Shown piece by piece: positions 44,041 to 52,578 of a DNA stretch of 64,000 nt (the first letter of the stretch is position 1; every line of letters begins with the position of its first letter). The notes beneath the pieces are model-generated. The model did not search any database and was not told the origin of the DNA. It was given only the letters and a program-made list of their open reading frames with translations. This DNA comes from Pedobacter yonginensis. GTDB taxonomy: Bacteria > Bacteroidota > Bacteroidia > Sphingobacteriales > Sphingobacteriaceae. The stretch is taken from the NCBI RefSeq assembly GCF_003173595.1, contig NZ_QGNZ01000002.1:930001-994000 (forward strand), given 5' to 3'. A program made the position numbers and the translations under genes.

Positions 44041-44052
44041 CTTTTACTTTTG
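44021..44052 (+). promoter_or_regulatory. promoter of the nuo operon
   Basis: TTTG 44021-44024 and TACTTTTG 44045-44052 with a 20-base spacer. The start is 18 bases before nuoA (ATG 44071), so the leader is short. Confidence 0.7.
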
Positions 44053-44070
44053 CATCAGAAAACAGAAATT

Positions 44071-44442
44071 ATGCAAGCGCAAAGTTCAGCTATAGATTTT
44101 TTACCAATTATATTTCAAGTAATTGTGGCTTTAGGTTTCGTTGTAACCACATTGGTGGCAACACATTTCTTAGGCCCAAAACGAAAAACCAGCGATAAGC
44201 TAGAAACTTTTGAAGCAGGTGTTAAATCTATTGGTAATGCCCGTCAACCCTTTTCCATTAAATACTTTGTAGTAGCCATACTATTTGTGTTGTTTGATGT
44301 GGAAGTTATTTTTATGTACCCATGGGCGGTTAATTTCAGAGCATTAAAGATGGATGGAATGATTGAAATGTTCATTTTCATGGGCACGTTATTACTTGGT
44401 TTTATCTACGTAATTAAGAAAAAAGTTTTAGACTGGAATTAA
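44071..44442 (+). CDS. nuoA: NADH-quinone oxidoreductase subunit A
   Basis: 123 aa from ATG 44071; an in-frame start at 44050 would fall on the promoter. Three helices; KLETFEAGVKSIGNARQPFS is the conserved NuoA loop, followed by YFVVAILFVLFDVEVIF. It is a membrane-arm subunit near the quinone site of complex I and heads the nuo operon. Confidence 0.95.
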   Translation: MQAQSSAIDFLPIIFQVIVALGFVVTTLVATHFLGPKRKTSDKLETFEAGVKSIGNARQPFSIKYFVVAILFVLFDVEVIFMYPWAVNFRALKMDGMIEMFIFMGTLLLGFIYVIKKKVLDWN

Positions 44443-44601
44443 TCAACTTAGCATTGATAAAAGTGCAGATAGAAGTTGATTTTCGGTTAACATTTTAGTT
44501 AAAAATGGAAGGTGTATCGCACACACTAACCGCATCATATATTGTTTATTTAGAAAGGTTCTAAATCGAGTTAACCTAGTTTATTTGCCTTTAAAATATT
44601 G

Positions 44602-44609
44602 TAAATTTG
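44602..44609 (+). promoter_or_regulatory. putative internal -7 element before nuoB
   Basis: TAAATTTG fits the consensus; the TTTG at 44584-44587 is only 14 bases upstream, so -33 is doubtful. It may drive nuoB-N independently of nuoA. Confidence 0.3.
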
Positions 44610-44610
44610 T

Positions 44611-44641
44611 TGCTCATTCTGCAAAGGGATGAGCATTTTTT
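44611..44641 (+). terminator. leader hairpin with T6 before nuoB
   Basis: A perfect 7-bp stem TGCTCAT/ATGAGCA (44611-44617, 44629-44635) with 11-base loop and T6 ends 10 bases before the nuoB ATG. It could attenuate read-through from nuoA. Confidence 0.45.
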
Positions 44642-44651
44642 GTTTATAAAC

Positions 44652-45194
44652 ATGAGTGAAATTAATATAGTTGATGCGCCTCCGGGAATAGAAGGATCTG
44701 GTTTCTTTGCCACTTCAATGGATAAAGTTATTGGTTTGGCTCGTTCAAATTCGTTATGGCCATTACCGTTTGCAACATCATGTTGTGGAATTGAGTTTAT
44801 GGCAACCATGGGTTCTCATTACGATTTGGGTCGTTTTGGTGCAGAACGTTTGAGTTTTTCTCCTCGTCAGGCAGATGTTTTAATGGTAATGGGTACAATC
44901 GCTAAAAAAATGGCGCCTGTATTAAAGCAAGTTTATATCCAAATGGCAGAGCCCCGTTGGGTGATGGCCGTTGGTGCTTGTGCAAGTAGTGGCGGTATTT
45001 TCGATACCTATTCAGTTTTGCAAGGTATTGATGAAGTGATCCCTGTGGATGTATATGTTCCAGGTTGCCCGCCAAGACCAGAAGCAATTTTAGATGGTTT
45101 TCAAAGAATTCAGGATTTGGTTAGAAACGAATCGGGTAGAAGAAGAAACTCAGATTATTATAAAGAACTTTTAGGTCAATACGGCATTAAATAA
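44652..45194 (+). CDS. nuoB: NADH-quinone oxidoreductase subunit B
   Basis: 180 aa from ATG 44652. Carries cluster N2: TSCCGIEFMA, GACASSGG and YVPGCPPRPEA supply the ligands (tandem Cys plus two more). It couples the peripheral arm to quinone reduction. 209 bases of non-coding sequence separate it from nuoA, which is long for this operon. The last base overlaps nuoC's ATG. Confidence 0.97.
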   Translation: MSEINIVDAPPGIEGSGFFATSMDKVIGLARSNSLWPLPFATSCCGIEFMATMGSHYDLGRFGAERLSFSPRQADVLMVMGTIAKKMAPVLKQVYIQMAEPRWVMAVGACASSGGIFDTYSVLQGIDEVIPVDVYVPGCPPRPEAILDGFQRIQDLVRNESGRRRNSDYYKELLGQYGIK

Positions 45195-45694
45195 TGGAAG
45201 AAGCGACTCTAAATAACAATATCCTAGCAAAACTTAGCGATAAGTTTGGCGAAAAAGTAACAGCTGTTTCTGAGCCTTATGGCTTACTATCCTTTGCAAC
45301 CACCAAAGATGTTATTGTAAACGTGTTATCATTCTTAAAAAACGAATTAAAATTTAACTTTCTAACCGATATAACGGCAGTCCACTATCCTGGCAAAGAT
45401 CACGGTATTGCGGTGGTATATCATCTCAACAACATGGTAGAGAAGGTTAGAATAAGAATAAAGGTTTTCATTTCTGAACAAAACCCAACCATCCCAACTG
45501 CAACAACAGTTTGGAAAGGGGCTAACTGGATGGAGCGAGAAACTTATGATTTGTTCGGTGTTAGATTTGAAGGTCACCCGGATTTACGACGTATTTTAAA
45601 TATGGATGATTTAGGTGTGCACCCGATGTTGAAGCAATATCCATTGGAAGATCCGAACAGAGTAGATAAAAAAGACGAATTTTTTGGAAGGTAA
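45194..45694 (+). CDS. nuoC: NADH-quinone oxidoreductase subunit C
   Basis: 166 aa. The 30-kDa peripheral subunit, separate from nuoD here. ERETYDLFGVRFEGHPDLRR and LEDPNRVDKKDEFFGR match the NuoC signature. Starts on the last base of nuoB and precedes nuoD by 3 bases. Confidence 0.95.
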   Translation: MEEATLNNNILAKLSDKFGEKVTAVSEPYGLLSFATTKDVIVNVLSFLKNELKFNFLTDITAVHYPGKDHGIAVVYHLNNMVEKVRIRIKVFISEQNPTIPTATTVWKGANWMERETYDLFGVRFEGHPDLRRILNMDDLGVHPMLKQYPLEDPNRVDKKDEFFGR

Positions 45695-45697
45695 AAT

Positions 45698-46912
45698 ATG
45701 AATCATAACCATCCGGTATTTACAGATAACGACCCGCAGAGTGAATTGGTAACCCTAAACTTAGGTCCAACCCACCCCGCAACCCACGGTGTTTTTCAAA
45801 ACGTTTTGCAGTTAGATGGCGAGCGGATAGTGAGCGGCGTTTCTACTATTGGGTACATCCACCGTGCATTTGAAAAAATTGCCGAGCATCGCCCATTTTA
45901 TCAAATTACCCCACTTACCGATCGTTTAAACTATTGTTCTTCGCCTATTAACAATATGGGTTGGCACATGACGGTTGAAAAGTTGTTAAACATCCAAATG
46001 CCGAAACGTGTGGATTATCTTCGCGTAATCATTATGGAGCTTTCAAGAATTTCCGATCACATCATTTGCAATACGATTATTGGTCAGGATACTGGAGCTA
46101 CAACCACTTTCCTTTACCTTTTCCAATTCCGTGAGCACATTTACGAAATTTTCGAAGAAGTTTGTGGCGCACGTTTAACCACAAACATCGGGCGTATTGG
46201 TGGCTTCGAGAGAGATTTTAACGAAATTGCTTTTGCTAAAATCAATAAATTTTTAAAAGAATTTCCGGTGGCATTAAAAGAGTTTGAAAACCTTTTAAGC
46301 CGTAACCGTATTTTTATCGATAGAACAGCAGGTGTAGCAGAAGTAACTAAAGAAACTGCTCTGGAATATAGCTGGACAGGCCCACTTTTACGCGCCACTG
46401 GTGTGGATTATGATGTTCGTGTGAGTGATCCTTATTCATCCTATCAAGATTTTGACTTTGAAGTGCCTGTTGGTACAAGTGGTGATATATACGACCGATA
46501 TTTAGTAAGAAATGAAGAAATGTGGCAGAGTGTTCGAATTATCGAACAGGCTGTTGAAAAATTGAAATCAGAACCAAAAGGTATTTTCCATGCCGATGTA
46601 CCTGAATTTTATCTTCCTCCAAAACAAGAGGTTTATAACAATATGGAAGCATTAATCTATCACTTTAAAATTGTAATGGGTGAAATTGATGCGCCTAAGG
46701 CTGAGGTTTATCACGCAGTTGAAGGCGGTAACGGCGAATTGGGTTTTTATTTAATTAATGATGGCGGACGGACACCTTATCGTTTACATTTCCGCAGACC
46801 AAGTTTTGTGAATTACCAAATGTTTGCTCCAATGAGTGAAGGGATGTTGTTATCCGATGCCATTATCAACATGAGTAGTATGAATATTATTGCAGGAGAA
46901 TTAGATGCTTAA
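45698..46912 (+). CDS. nuoD: NADH-quinone oxidoreductase subunit D
   Basis: 404 aa. The 49-kDa quinone-site subunit, not fused to NuoC. LGPTHPATHGVFQN and the following IHRAFEK helix line the quinone chamber; EVPVGTSGDIYDRYLVRNEE is typical. Overlaps nuoE by 8 bases. Confidence 0.96.
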   Translation: MNHNHPVFTDNDPQSELVTLNLGPTHPATHGVFQNVLQLDGERIVSGVSTIGYIHRAFEKIAEHRPFYQITPLTDRLNYCSSPINNMGWHMTVEKLLNIQMPKRVDYLRVIIMELSRISDHIICNTIIGQDTGATTTFLYLFQFREHIYEIFEEVCGARLTTNIGRIGGFERDFNEIAFAKINKFLKEFPVALKEFENLLSRNRIFIDRTAGVAEVTKETALEYSWTGPLLRATGVDYDVRVSDPYSSYQDFDFEVPVGTSGDIYDRYLVRNEEMWQSVRIIEQAVEKLKSEPKGIFHADVPEFYLPPKQEVYNNMEALIYHFKIVMGEIDAPKAEVYHAVEGGNGELGFYLINDGGRTPYRLHFRRPSFVNYQMFAPMSEGMLLSDAIINMSSMNIIAGELDA

Positions 46913-47420
46913 AGTAGAAGAACAAACACCTGTAGTGTTCTCATCAGAATTGCTTGCCAAATTTGATGAGGTAATCACCCGTTATCCGGCAGATAAAACA
47001 AAATCGGCTTTGCTACCCTTATTACATTTGGTGCAAGCGGAGTTTTTATGGGTAAGCACTTCTGCAATGGATCAAGTTGCAGATTACTTGAAAATTCAAC
47101 CTATTGAGGTTTATGAAGTAGCTACTTTCTACAGTATGTACTTTTTAAAGCCTCAAGGTAAATATGCAATGGAAGTTTGCCGTACCGGACCTTGTTGTTT
47201 GGTAGGAGCAGAAAAAATATTAAATCACTTAGAAAGTAAGTTGGGTGTTAAAGAGGGTGAAGTTACTGCAGATGGTTTATTCAGCTTTAGAGGAGTTGAA
47301 TGTTTGGCAGCCTGTGGTTTTGGCCCGGTTTTACAAATTAGCCCTGAATATACCTTCTATGAAAACCTAACTACCGAAAGCGTAGATAAATTGATTGAAG
47401 ATTTAAAGAACAAGATTTGA
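46905..47420 (+). CDS. nuoE: NADH-quinone oxidoreductase subunit E
   Basis: 171 aa. The thioredoxin-fold [2Fe-2S] N1a subunit: ligands CRTGPC (C-x4-C) and CLAAC (C-x3-C). Pairs with NuoF in the NADH module. Its start overlaps the end of nuoD. A palindromic spacer of 127 bases separates it from nuoF. Confidence 0.95.
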   Translation: MLKVEEQTPVVFSSELLAKFDEVITRYPADKTKSALLPLLHLVQAEFLWVSTSAMDQVADYLKIQPIEVYEVATFYSMYFLKPQGKYAMEVCRTGPCCLVGAEKILNHLESKLGVKEGEVTADGLFSFRGVECLAACGFGPVLQISPEYTFYENLTTESVDKLIEDLKNKI

Positions 47421-47426
47421 GAAACT

Positions 47427-47537
47427 AGATATGGGATATGAGATTTGAGAAATTAGATAAGAGAAATGAAAAAGACAAGAGTCTAATCTTCATCTTTCAT
47501 TTAAAGGCTCACATCTTATATCTCACATCTCACATCT
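47427..47537. repeat. long imperfect palindrome between nuoE and nuoF
   Basis: The left side is purine-rich (AGATATGGGATATGAGATTT from 47427), the right side is pyrimidine-rich (47508-47537, CTCACATCTTATATCTCACA). The reverse complement of the right side matches the left side over about 20 bases with few changes, and the centre reads AGAC-AAGA-GTCT near 47474-47483. It looks like a small non-coding palindromic insertion within the operon. Confidence 0.6.
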
Positions 47538-47547
47538 AAAAAGATAA

Positions 47548-48918
47548 ATGAGTCGCAAATTATTACTTGAGCATATTAACGTACCAGGCATCAATACACT
47601 TGAGGTCTATCGCCAAAAAGGTGGGTACCGTGCCGTAGAAAAAGCTCTTAAAACTTTAACACCCGAGGAAATTGTTGAAGAAGTTAAGAAATCTGGATTA
47701 CGCGGTCGCGGGGGTGCAGGTTTTCCTACGGGGATGAAATGGAGCTTTTTGGCTAAGCCAGAAGGCGTTGCACGCTATTTGGTTTGCAATGCAGACGAAT
47801 CTGAGCCAGGGACTTTTAAAGACCGTTATTTGATGACTCATATTCCTCATGCATTGATTGAAGGAATGATTGTTTCGAGCTTTGCATTAGGTGCGAAGGT
47901 TTCCTATATCTACGTTCGTGGAGAGATGATGCCCCAAATCCGTATTTTGGAGAAGGCCATTGCAGAAGCTAAAGCAGCTGGTTGGTTAGGCAAAAACATT
48001 TTAGGTACAGGTTACGATCTAGAATTATATGTTCAACCAGGTGGTGGTGCATACATATGCGGCGAGGAAACTGCTTTGTTAGAATCACTTGAGGGTAAAA
48101 GAGGTAATCCTAGAATAAAACCACCTTTCCCTGCTATTGCAGGATTGTACGGCTGTCCAACAGTGGTGAACAATGTAGAATCTATTGCTGCAGTGGTGCC
48201 AATTATCAACGATGGTGGTGATGAGTATGCTAAAATTGGAATTGGTAGAAGTACAGGTACAAAATTAATCTCAGCTTCTGGAAATTTAGTAAAACCAGGT
48301 GTTTATGAAATAGAATTGGGTTTACCTGTTGAAGAATTTATCTATTCAGACGAATATTGTGGAGGTATTGCCAATGGTAAAAAACTTAAAGCAACTGTAG
48401 CTGGTGGCTCATCAGTGCCTATTTTGCCAGCGAATTTGACTTTAAAATACGCAAATGGCGAACCTCGGTTAATGAGTTACGAATCCTTATCGGAAGGTGG
48501 ATTTGCTACAGGAACCATGTTGGGCTCTGGTGGTTTTATCGCTTTTGATGAAGACCAATGTATTGTTAGAAATACCTGGAATTTTGCTCGCTTTTATCAT
48601 CACGAAAGTTGCGGACAATGTTCGCCTTGCCGTGAAGGAACGGGTTGGATGGAAAAGGTTTTGCATAAAATTGAGCACGGTCATGGTAAGATGGAAGATG
48701 TGGATTTGCTATGGGATATTCAGCGAAAAATTGAAGGCAATACCATTTGTCCTTTAGGTGATGCTGCTGCCTGGCCTGTTGCAAGTGCGATTAGACACTT
48801 TAGAGATGAATTTGAATGGCATATTAAAGAGCCAATCAAAAGTCAGCAACAAAATTATGGTCTAGCAAACTATGCTAATCCGATAGCGAAAGCTGAAGAA
48901 GTAAAAAATCCAAATTAA
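47548..48918 (+). CDS. nuoF: NADH-quinone oxidoreductase subunit F
   Basis: 456 aa. Binds NADH and FMN ([36 protein letters not shown]) and cluster N3 ([12 protein letters not shown] with a later CPLGDAAAW). Forms the electron entry module with NuoE. Normal length. Confidence 0.97.
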   Translation: MSRKLLLEHINVPGINTLEVYRQKGGYRAVEKALKTLTPEEIVEEVKKSGLRGRGGAGFPTGMKWSFLAKPEGVARYLVCNADESEPGTFKDRYLMTHIPHALIEGMIVSSFALGAKVSYIYVRGEMMPQIRILEKAIAEAKAAGWLGKNILGTGYDLELYVQPGGGAYICGEETALLESLEGKRGNPRIKPPFPAIAGLYGCPTVVNNVESIAAVVPIINDGGDEYAKIGIGRSTGTKLISASGNLVKPGVYEIELGLPVEEFIYSDEYCGGIANGKKLKATVAGGSSVPILPANLTLKYANGEPRLMSYESLSEGGFATGTMLGSGGFIAFDEDQCIVRNTWNFARFYHHESCGQCSPCREGTGWMEKVLHKIEHGHGKMEDVDLLWDIQRKIEGNTICPLGDAAAWPVASAIRHFRDEFEWHIKEPIKSQQQNYGLANYANPIAKAEEVKNPN

Positions 48919-49091
48919 AGAGTAAAAGCGCCTGTTAAATTGGCTATACTTTTCAATTATAGATTAAAATTATTAAAAGGAGTGGATTAAATATGAATGA
49001 TTTTGGCTTCTATAATAATGAACATGAACAAGGAATAAAACTAGGAATGTTAAAGATTTTCAATTTTTAATTTTCACTTTTGACTTATAAA

Positions 49092-50102
49092 ATGAGTGAT
49101 AAAGTAAAAGTAACAATAGACGGGATAACAGTAGAAGTTGACAACGGTACCACCATCTTAAATGCTGCGAGGCAAATTGGAGGTGACATCGTTCCGCCAG
49201 CCATGTGCTATTATTCTAAGTTAGAGGGCAGTGGTGGTAAGTGCCGTACTTGCATCGTAAAGGTGACGAAAGGCTCTGAAAAAGACCCTCGCCCAATGCC
49301 AAAGTTGGTCGCATCTTGCCGTACAACCGTAATGGATGGTATGGAAGTACTTAACATTACCTCTCCAGAAGTTTTGGAAGCAAGAGCCGGTGTTGTAGAA
49401 ATTCTATTAATTAACCATCCACTAGATTGCCCAGTTTGTGACCAGGCTGGTGAATGCGACTTGCAGAATTTAGGCTACGAGCACGGTTTACAAAAAACTC
49501 GTTACGAGTTTGAGCGTCGTACTTTCGAAAGAATTGACATAGGTGATAAAATTCAATTGCACATGAATCGTTGTATTTTGTGCTATCGCTGTGTTTTCAC
49601 TGCTGATCAGATTACAAATAAGCGTGTACATGGCATCTTAAATCGCGGCGATCATTCCGAAATTTCAACTTACATTCAAACAGCTGTTGACAATGATTTC
49701 TCAGGAAATGTGATTGATGTTTGCCCTGTTGGTGCTTTAACAGATAGAACCTTCCGTTTTAAAAACCGCGTTTGGTTTACCAAACCCATTGATGCACACC
49801 GCAATTGCGACCATGAAAAATGCAATGGAAAGGTAACACTTTGGTATAAAGGGGAGGATGTTTTGCGTGTAACGGCTCGTAAAGATCAATTTGGTGAGGT
49901 TGAAGAATTTATCTGTAATACCTGCCGTTTTGACAAGAAAGCAACTTCAGATTGGGTGATTGAACATCCAACCCATATTGATGATACATCTGTAATTGCA
50001 TCAAATCATTATGAAACATTGAAACCTTTGCATGTTATTCAGCCAAATCAGGCTTTACAAGATGCGAATGAAATTGAATTACATAAAACAGTAAAATACT
50101 AA
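49092..50102 (+). CDS. nuoG: NADH-quinone oxidoreductase subunit G, short form
   Basis: 336 aa from ATG 49092, under half the length of E. coli NuoG. The N-terminal [2Fe-2S] (GGKCRTC) and [4Fe-4S] sites (CPVCDQAGECDLQN; CILCYRC with VCPVGA) are intact. A remnant of the next iron-sulfur domain is present (NCDHEKC, then ICNTC), but the molybdopterin-like domains are gone. This short form is usual in Bacteroidota. The 173-base gap after nuoF holds no clear gene. Confidence 0.93.
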   Translation: MSDKVKVTIDGITVEVDNGTTILNAARQIGGDIVPPAMCYYSKLEGSGGKCRTCIVKVTKGSEKDPRPMPKLVASCRTTVMDGMEVLNITSPEVLEARAGVVEILLINHPLDCPVCDQAGECDLQNLGYEHGLQKTRYEFERRTFERIDIGDKIQLHMNRCILCYRCVFTADQITNKRVHGILNRGDHSEISTYIQTAVDNDFSGNVIDVCPVGALTDRTFRFKNRVWFTKPIDAHRNCDHEKCNGKVTLWYKGEDVLRVTARKDQFGEVEEFICNTCRFDKKATSDWVIEHPTHIDDTSVIASNHYETLKPLHVIQPNQALQDANEIELHKTVKY

Positions 50103-51139
50103 TGGATACAGGTTTTATCATAGAAAAATTTATTCTGGTAACAGTAATTTTTGGTATCAGTTTGGTAATTGCCATGTATTCTACCTATGCGGAACGTAAA
50201 GTTGCCGCCTATCTTCAAGATCGCTTGGGTCCGGATAGAGCTGGCCCTTTTGGAATTTTACAACCCTTAGCAGATGGATTGAAGATGTTTATGAAGGAGG
50301 AAATTATTCCGACAACATCAAGCAAATGGTTATTTATCGCTGGGCCGGGTTTAGCATTATTGTGTGCATGTATTGGTACGGCAGTTATCCCTTGGGGCAG
50401 CCCTGTATTAATCGCCGGAAAGGTCATTCCACTTCAAGTTTCTGATATTAATGTGGGGGTTCTTTACATTTTTGGAGTGGTTTCTTTAGGTGTGTATGGT
50501 GTTATGATTGGTGGATGGGCGTCCAATAACAAGTATTCTTTATTGAGTGCAATACGTGCGGCATCACAAAACATCAGTTATGAAATTGCAATGGGGTTAT
50601 CCATCATCGCCCTGCTTTTAATGACTAATACCTTGAGCTTAAAGCAAATTGTTGAACAGCAGCATGGCTTTAATTGGAACGTTTGGTACCAACCAGTAGG
50701 TTTTATCATTTTTATGGTATGCTCTTTTGCTGAAACCAACCGTGCACCATTTGATTTACCAGAATGTGAAACGGAGTTAATTGGTGGTTATCACACGGAA
50801 TATTCGTCAATGAAACTTGGTTTTTACCTGTTTGCGGAATACATCAATATGTTTGTCTCATCAGCGGTAATGGCAACATTATACTTTGGAGGATACAATT
50901 ATCCGGGGATGGATTATATTGCTGCACACTGGGGGCCAACATGGGCGCCATTGTTTGGAACTGTAATCTTATTTGCGAAAATATTCTTTTTCATCTTTTT
51001 CTTTATGTGGGTACGGTGGACAATCCCGCGTTTCCGTTACGATCAATTGATGAATTTGGGTTGGAGAGGATTAATACCTTTGGCTATTGCCAACATTATA
51101 ATAACTGGAGTTGTGATTGCGATTATTGAGAAGTTTTAA
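50102..51139 (+). CDS. nuoH: NADH-quinone oxidoreductase subunit H
   Basis: 345 aa, eight or so helices. The quinone-site signature is clear: YAERKVAAYLQDRLGPDRAG, and SFAETNRAPFDLPECETELI with its essential acidic residues. Starts on the last base of nuoG's stop. Confidence 0.96.
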   Translation: MDTGFIIEKFILVTVIFGISLVIAMYSTYAERKVAAYLQDRLGPDRAGPFGILQPLADGLKMFMKEEIIPTTSSKWLFIAGPGLALLCACIGTAVIPWGSPVLIAGKVIPLQVSDINVGVLYIFGVVSLGVYGVMIGGWASNNKYSLLSAIRAASQNISYEIAMGLSIIALLLMTNTLSLKQIVEQQHGFNWNVWYQPVGFIIFMVCSFAETNRAPFDLPECETELIGGYHTEYSSMKLGFYLFAEYINMFVSSAVMATLYFGGYNYPGMDYIAAHWGPTWAPLFGTVILFAKIFFFIFFFMWVRWTIPRFRYDQLMNLGWRGLIPLAIANIIITGVVIAIIEKF

Positions 51140-51141
51140 TT

Positions 51142-51645
51142 ATGGAATCATTAAGTAACAAGAAAAAAGTACTGGAACAAAAGCCTCTGAGCTTTATGGA
51201 GCGCATGTACCTACCTGCAATTATGAAAGGTATGGGCATAACCATCAGCCACTTATTCAAAAAAGAGGCTACTATACGATATCCAGAAGTAGAACGCGAA
51301 TTTTCTGCCAACTTTAGAGGTATGCACTCACTTAAGCGTGATGAAAACGGCAAAGAACGTTGTACCGCTTGTGGTTTATGTGCTTTATCATGCCCTGCGG
51401 AAGCAATTACCATGATTGCAGCCGAGCGTAAACCCGAAGAGAAAGATTTATACAGAGAAGAAAAATATGCAGCAACTTATGAAATTAATATGCTTCGCTG
51501 TATTTTTTGCGGATTGTGTGAAGAGGCTTGCCCTAAAGAAGCAATTTATTTAGATGGGCCAATTGTTCCTGCTGATTACCTTCGTAAAGATTTTATTTAC
51601 GGGAAAGACAAATTGGTAGAAGCTCCATTAGAAATGAAAAAATAA
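51142..51645 (+). CDS. nuoI: NADH-quinone oxidoreductase subunit I
   Basis: 167 aa. Two [4Fe-4S] sites (N6a/N6b): CTACGLCALSCPAEAI and CIFCGLCEEACPKEAI, giving eight ligands. Links NuoG to NuoB. 2 bases after nuoH. Confidence 0.96.
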   Translation: MESLSNKKKVLEQKPLSFMERMYLPAIMKGMGITISHLFKKEATIRYPEVEREFSANFRGMHSLKRDENGKERCTACGLCALSCPAEAITMIAAERKPEEKDLYREEKYAATYEINMLRCIFCGLCEEACPKEAIYLDGPIVPADYLRKDFIYGKDKLVEAPLEMKK

Positions 51646-51731
51646 TAACGTCAGCTAAATTTTCAGCACTCAATAAAAAGGAACCTGAAATTAGTTTAGT
51701 TGAGCGTAAACAAATAAACAAATATAAATTA

Positions 51732-52235
51732 ATGAGTACACAAGTATTCTATTTCGTAGCCACATTAAGTATCATCTTTTCGCTGATGGTGATTTTTGCA
51801 AAAAATCCAATCCACAGTGTATTGTACTTAATTCTTACCTTTTTTACCTTTACCGTTCACTACGTGCTATTAAATGCACAATTTTTGGCCGTGGTAAACT
51901 TTATTGTTTACATGGGGGCAATTATGGTTCTGTTTTTATTCGTATTGATGCTCCTTAATTTGAATAATGAGACTGAGCCATCAAAATCGCCACTAATTAA
52001 GATTGTAGGCGTAATTGCAGGAGGCTGTTTAATTGTAACCTTAATTGGTTCACTTAAAGCCACAGCCATTTCAAGTCCGTTAATTTTGAAAAACCAAGGA
52101 TTGGGTTTGGTAGAGAATTTAGGTAAGGAGCTTTTTGGGCCATTTTTATTACCGTTTGAATTGTCATCTCTATTACTATTGTCGGCAATGGTTGGAGCCG
52201 TTTTATTATCTAAAAGAGATGAGGTAGAAGCATAA
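51732..52235 (+). CDS. nuoJ: NADH-quinone oxidoreductase subunit J
   Basis: 167 aa, five helices. Membrane-arm subunit with the conserved VVNFIVYMGAIMVLFLFVLM helix. An 86-base spacer precedes it; its stop overlaps nuoK's ATG. Confidence 0.94.
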   Translation: MSTQVFYFVATLSIIFSLMVIFAKNPIHSVLYLILTFFTFTVHYVLLNAQFLAVVNFIVYMGAIMVLFLFVLMLLNLNNETEPSKSPLIKIVGVIAGGCLIVTLIGSLKATAISSPLILKNQGLGLVENLGKELFGPFLLPFELSSLLLLSAMVGAVLLSKRDEVEA

Positions 52236-52564
52236 TGGAAAATTTAACAACAACAATGCAAGGCGTTCCGCTAAATCATTACATCTATTTAAGTGCTATA
52301 ATTTTCACAATAGGTGTAATTGGCGTTTTAACACGCAGAAACGCAATCGTAATTTTTATGTCGGTAGAGCTGATGTTAAATGCTGTTAATTTGCTTTTAA
52401 CTGCTTTTTCAGTTCACAGTAATGATCCATCAGGACAGGTTTTCGTATTTTTCATTATGGCTTTGGCTGCTGCAGAAGTAGCAGTAGGACTCAGTATCAT
52501 TGTAATGGTTTACAGAAATACAAAATCGATAGATATTAATGTTTTAAATCGCCTTAAGTGGTAG
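52235..52564 (+). CDS. nuoK: NADH-quinone oxidoreductase subunit K
   Basis: 109 aa, three helices. IFMSVELMLNAVNLLL carries the conserved glutamate of proton translocation, and ALAAAEVAVGLSI the second one. Overlaps nuoJ by one base. Confidence 0.95.
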   Translation: MENLTTTMQGVPLNHYIYLSAIIFTIGVIGVLTRRNAIVIFMSVELMLNAVNLLLTAFSVHSNDPSGQVFVFFIMALAAAEVAVGLSIIVMVYRNTKSIDINVLNRLKW

Positions 52565-52578
52565 TTATATAGTAATAA

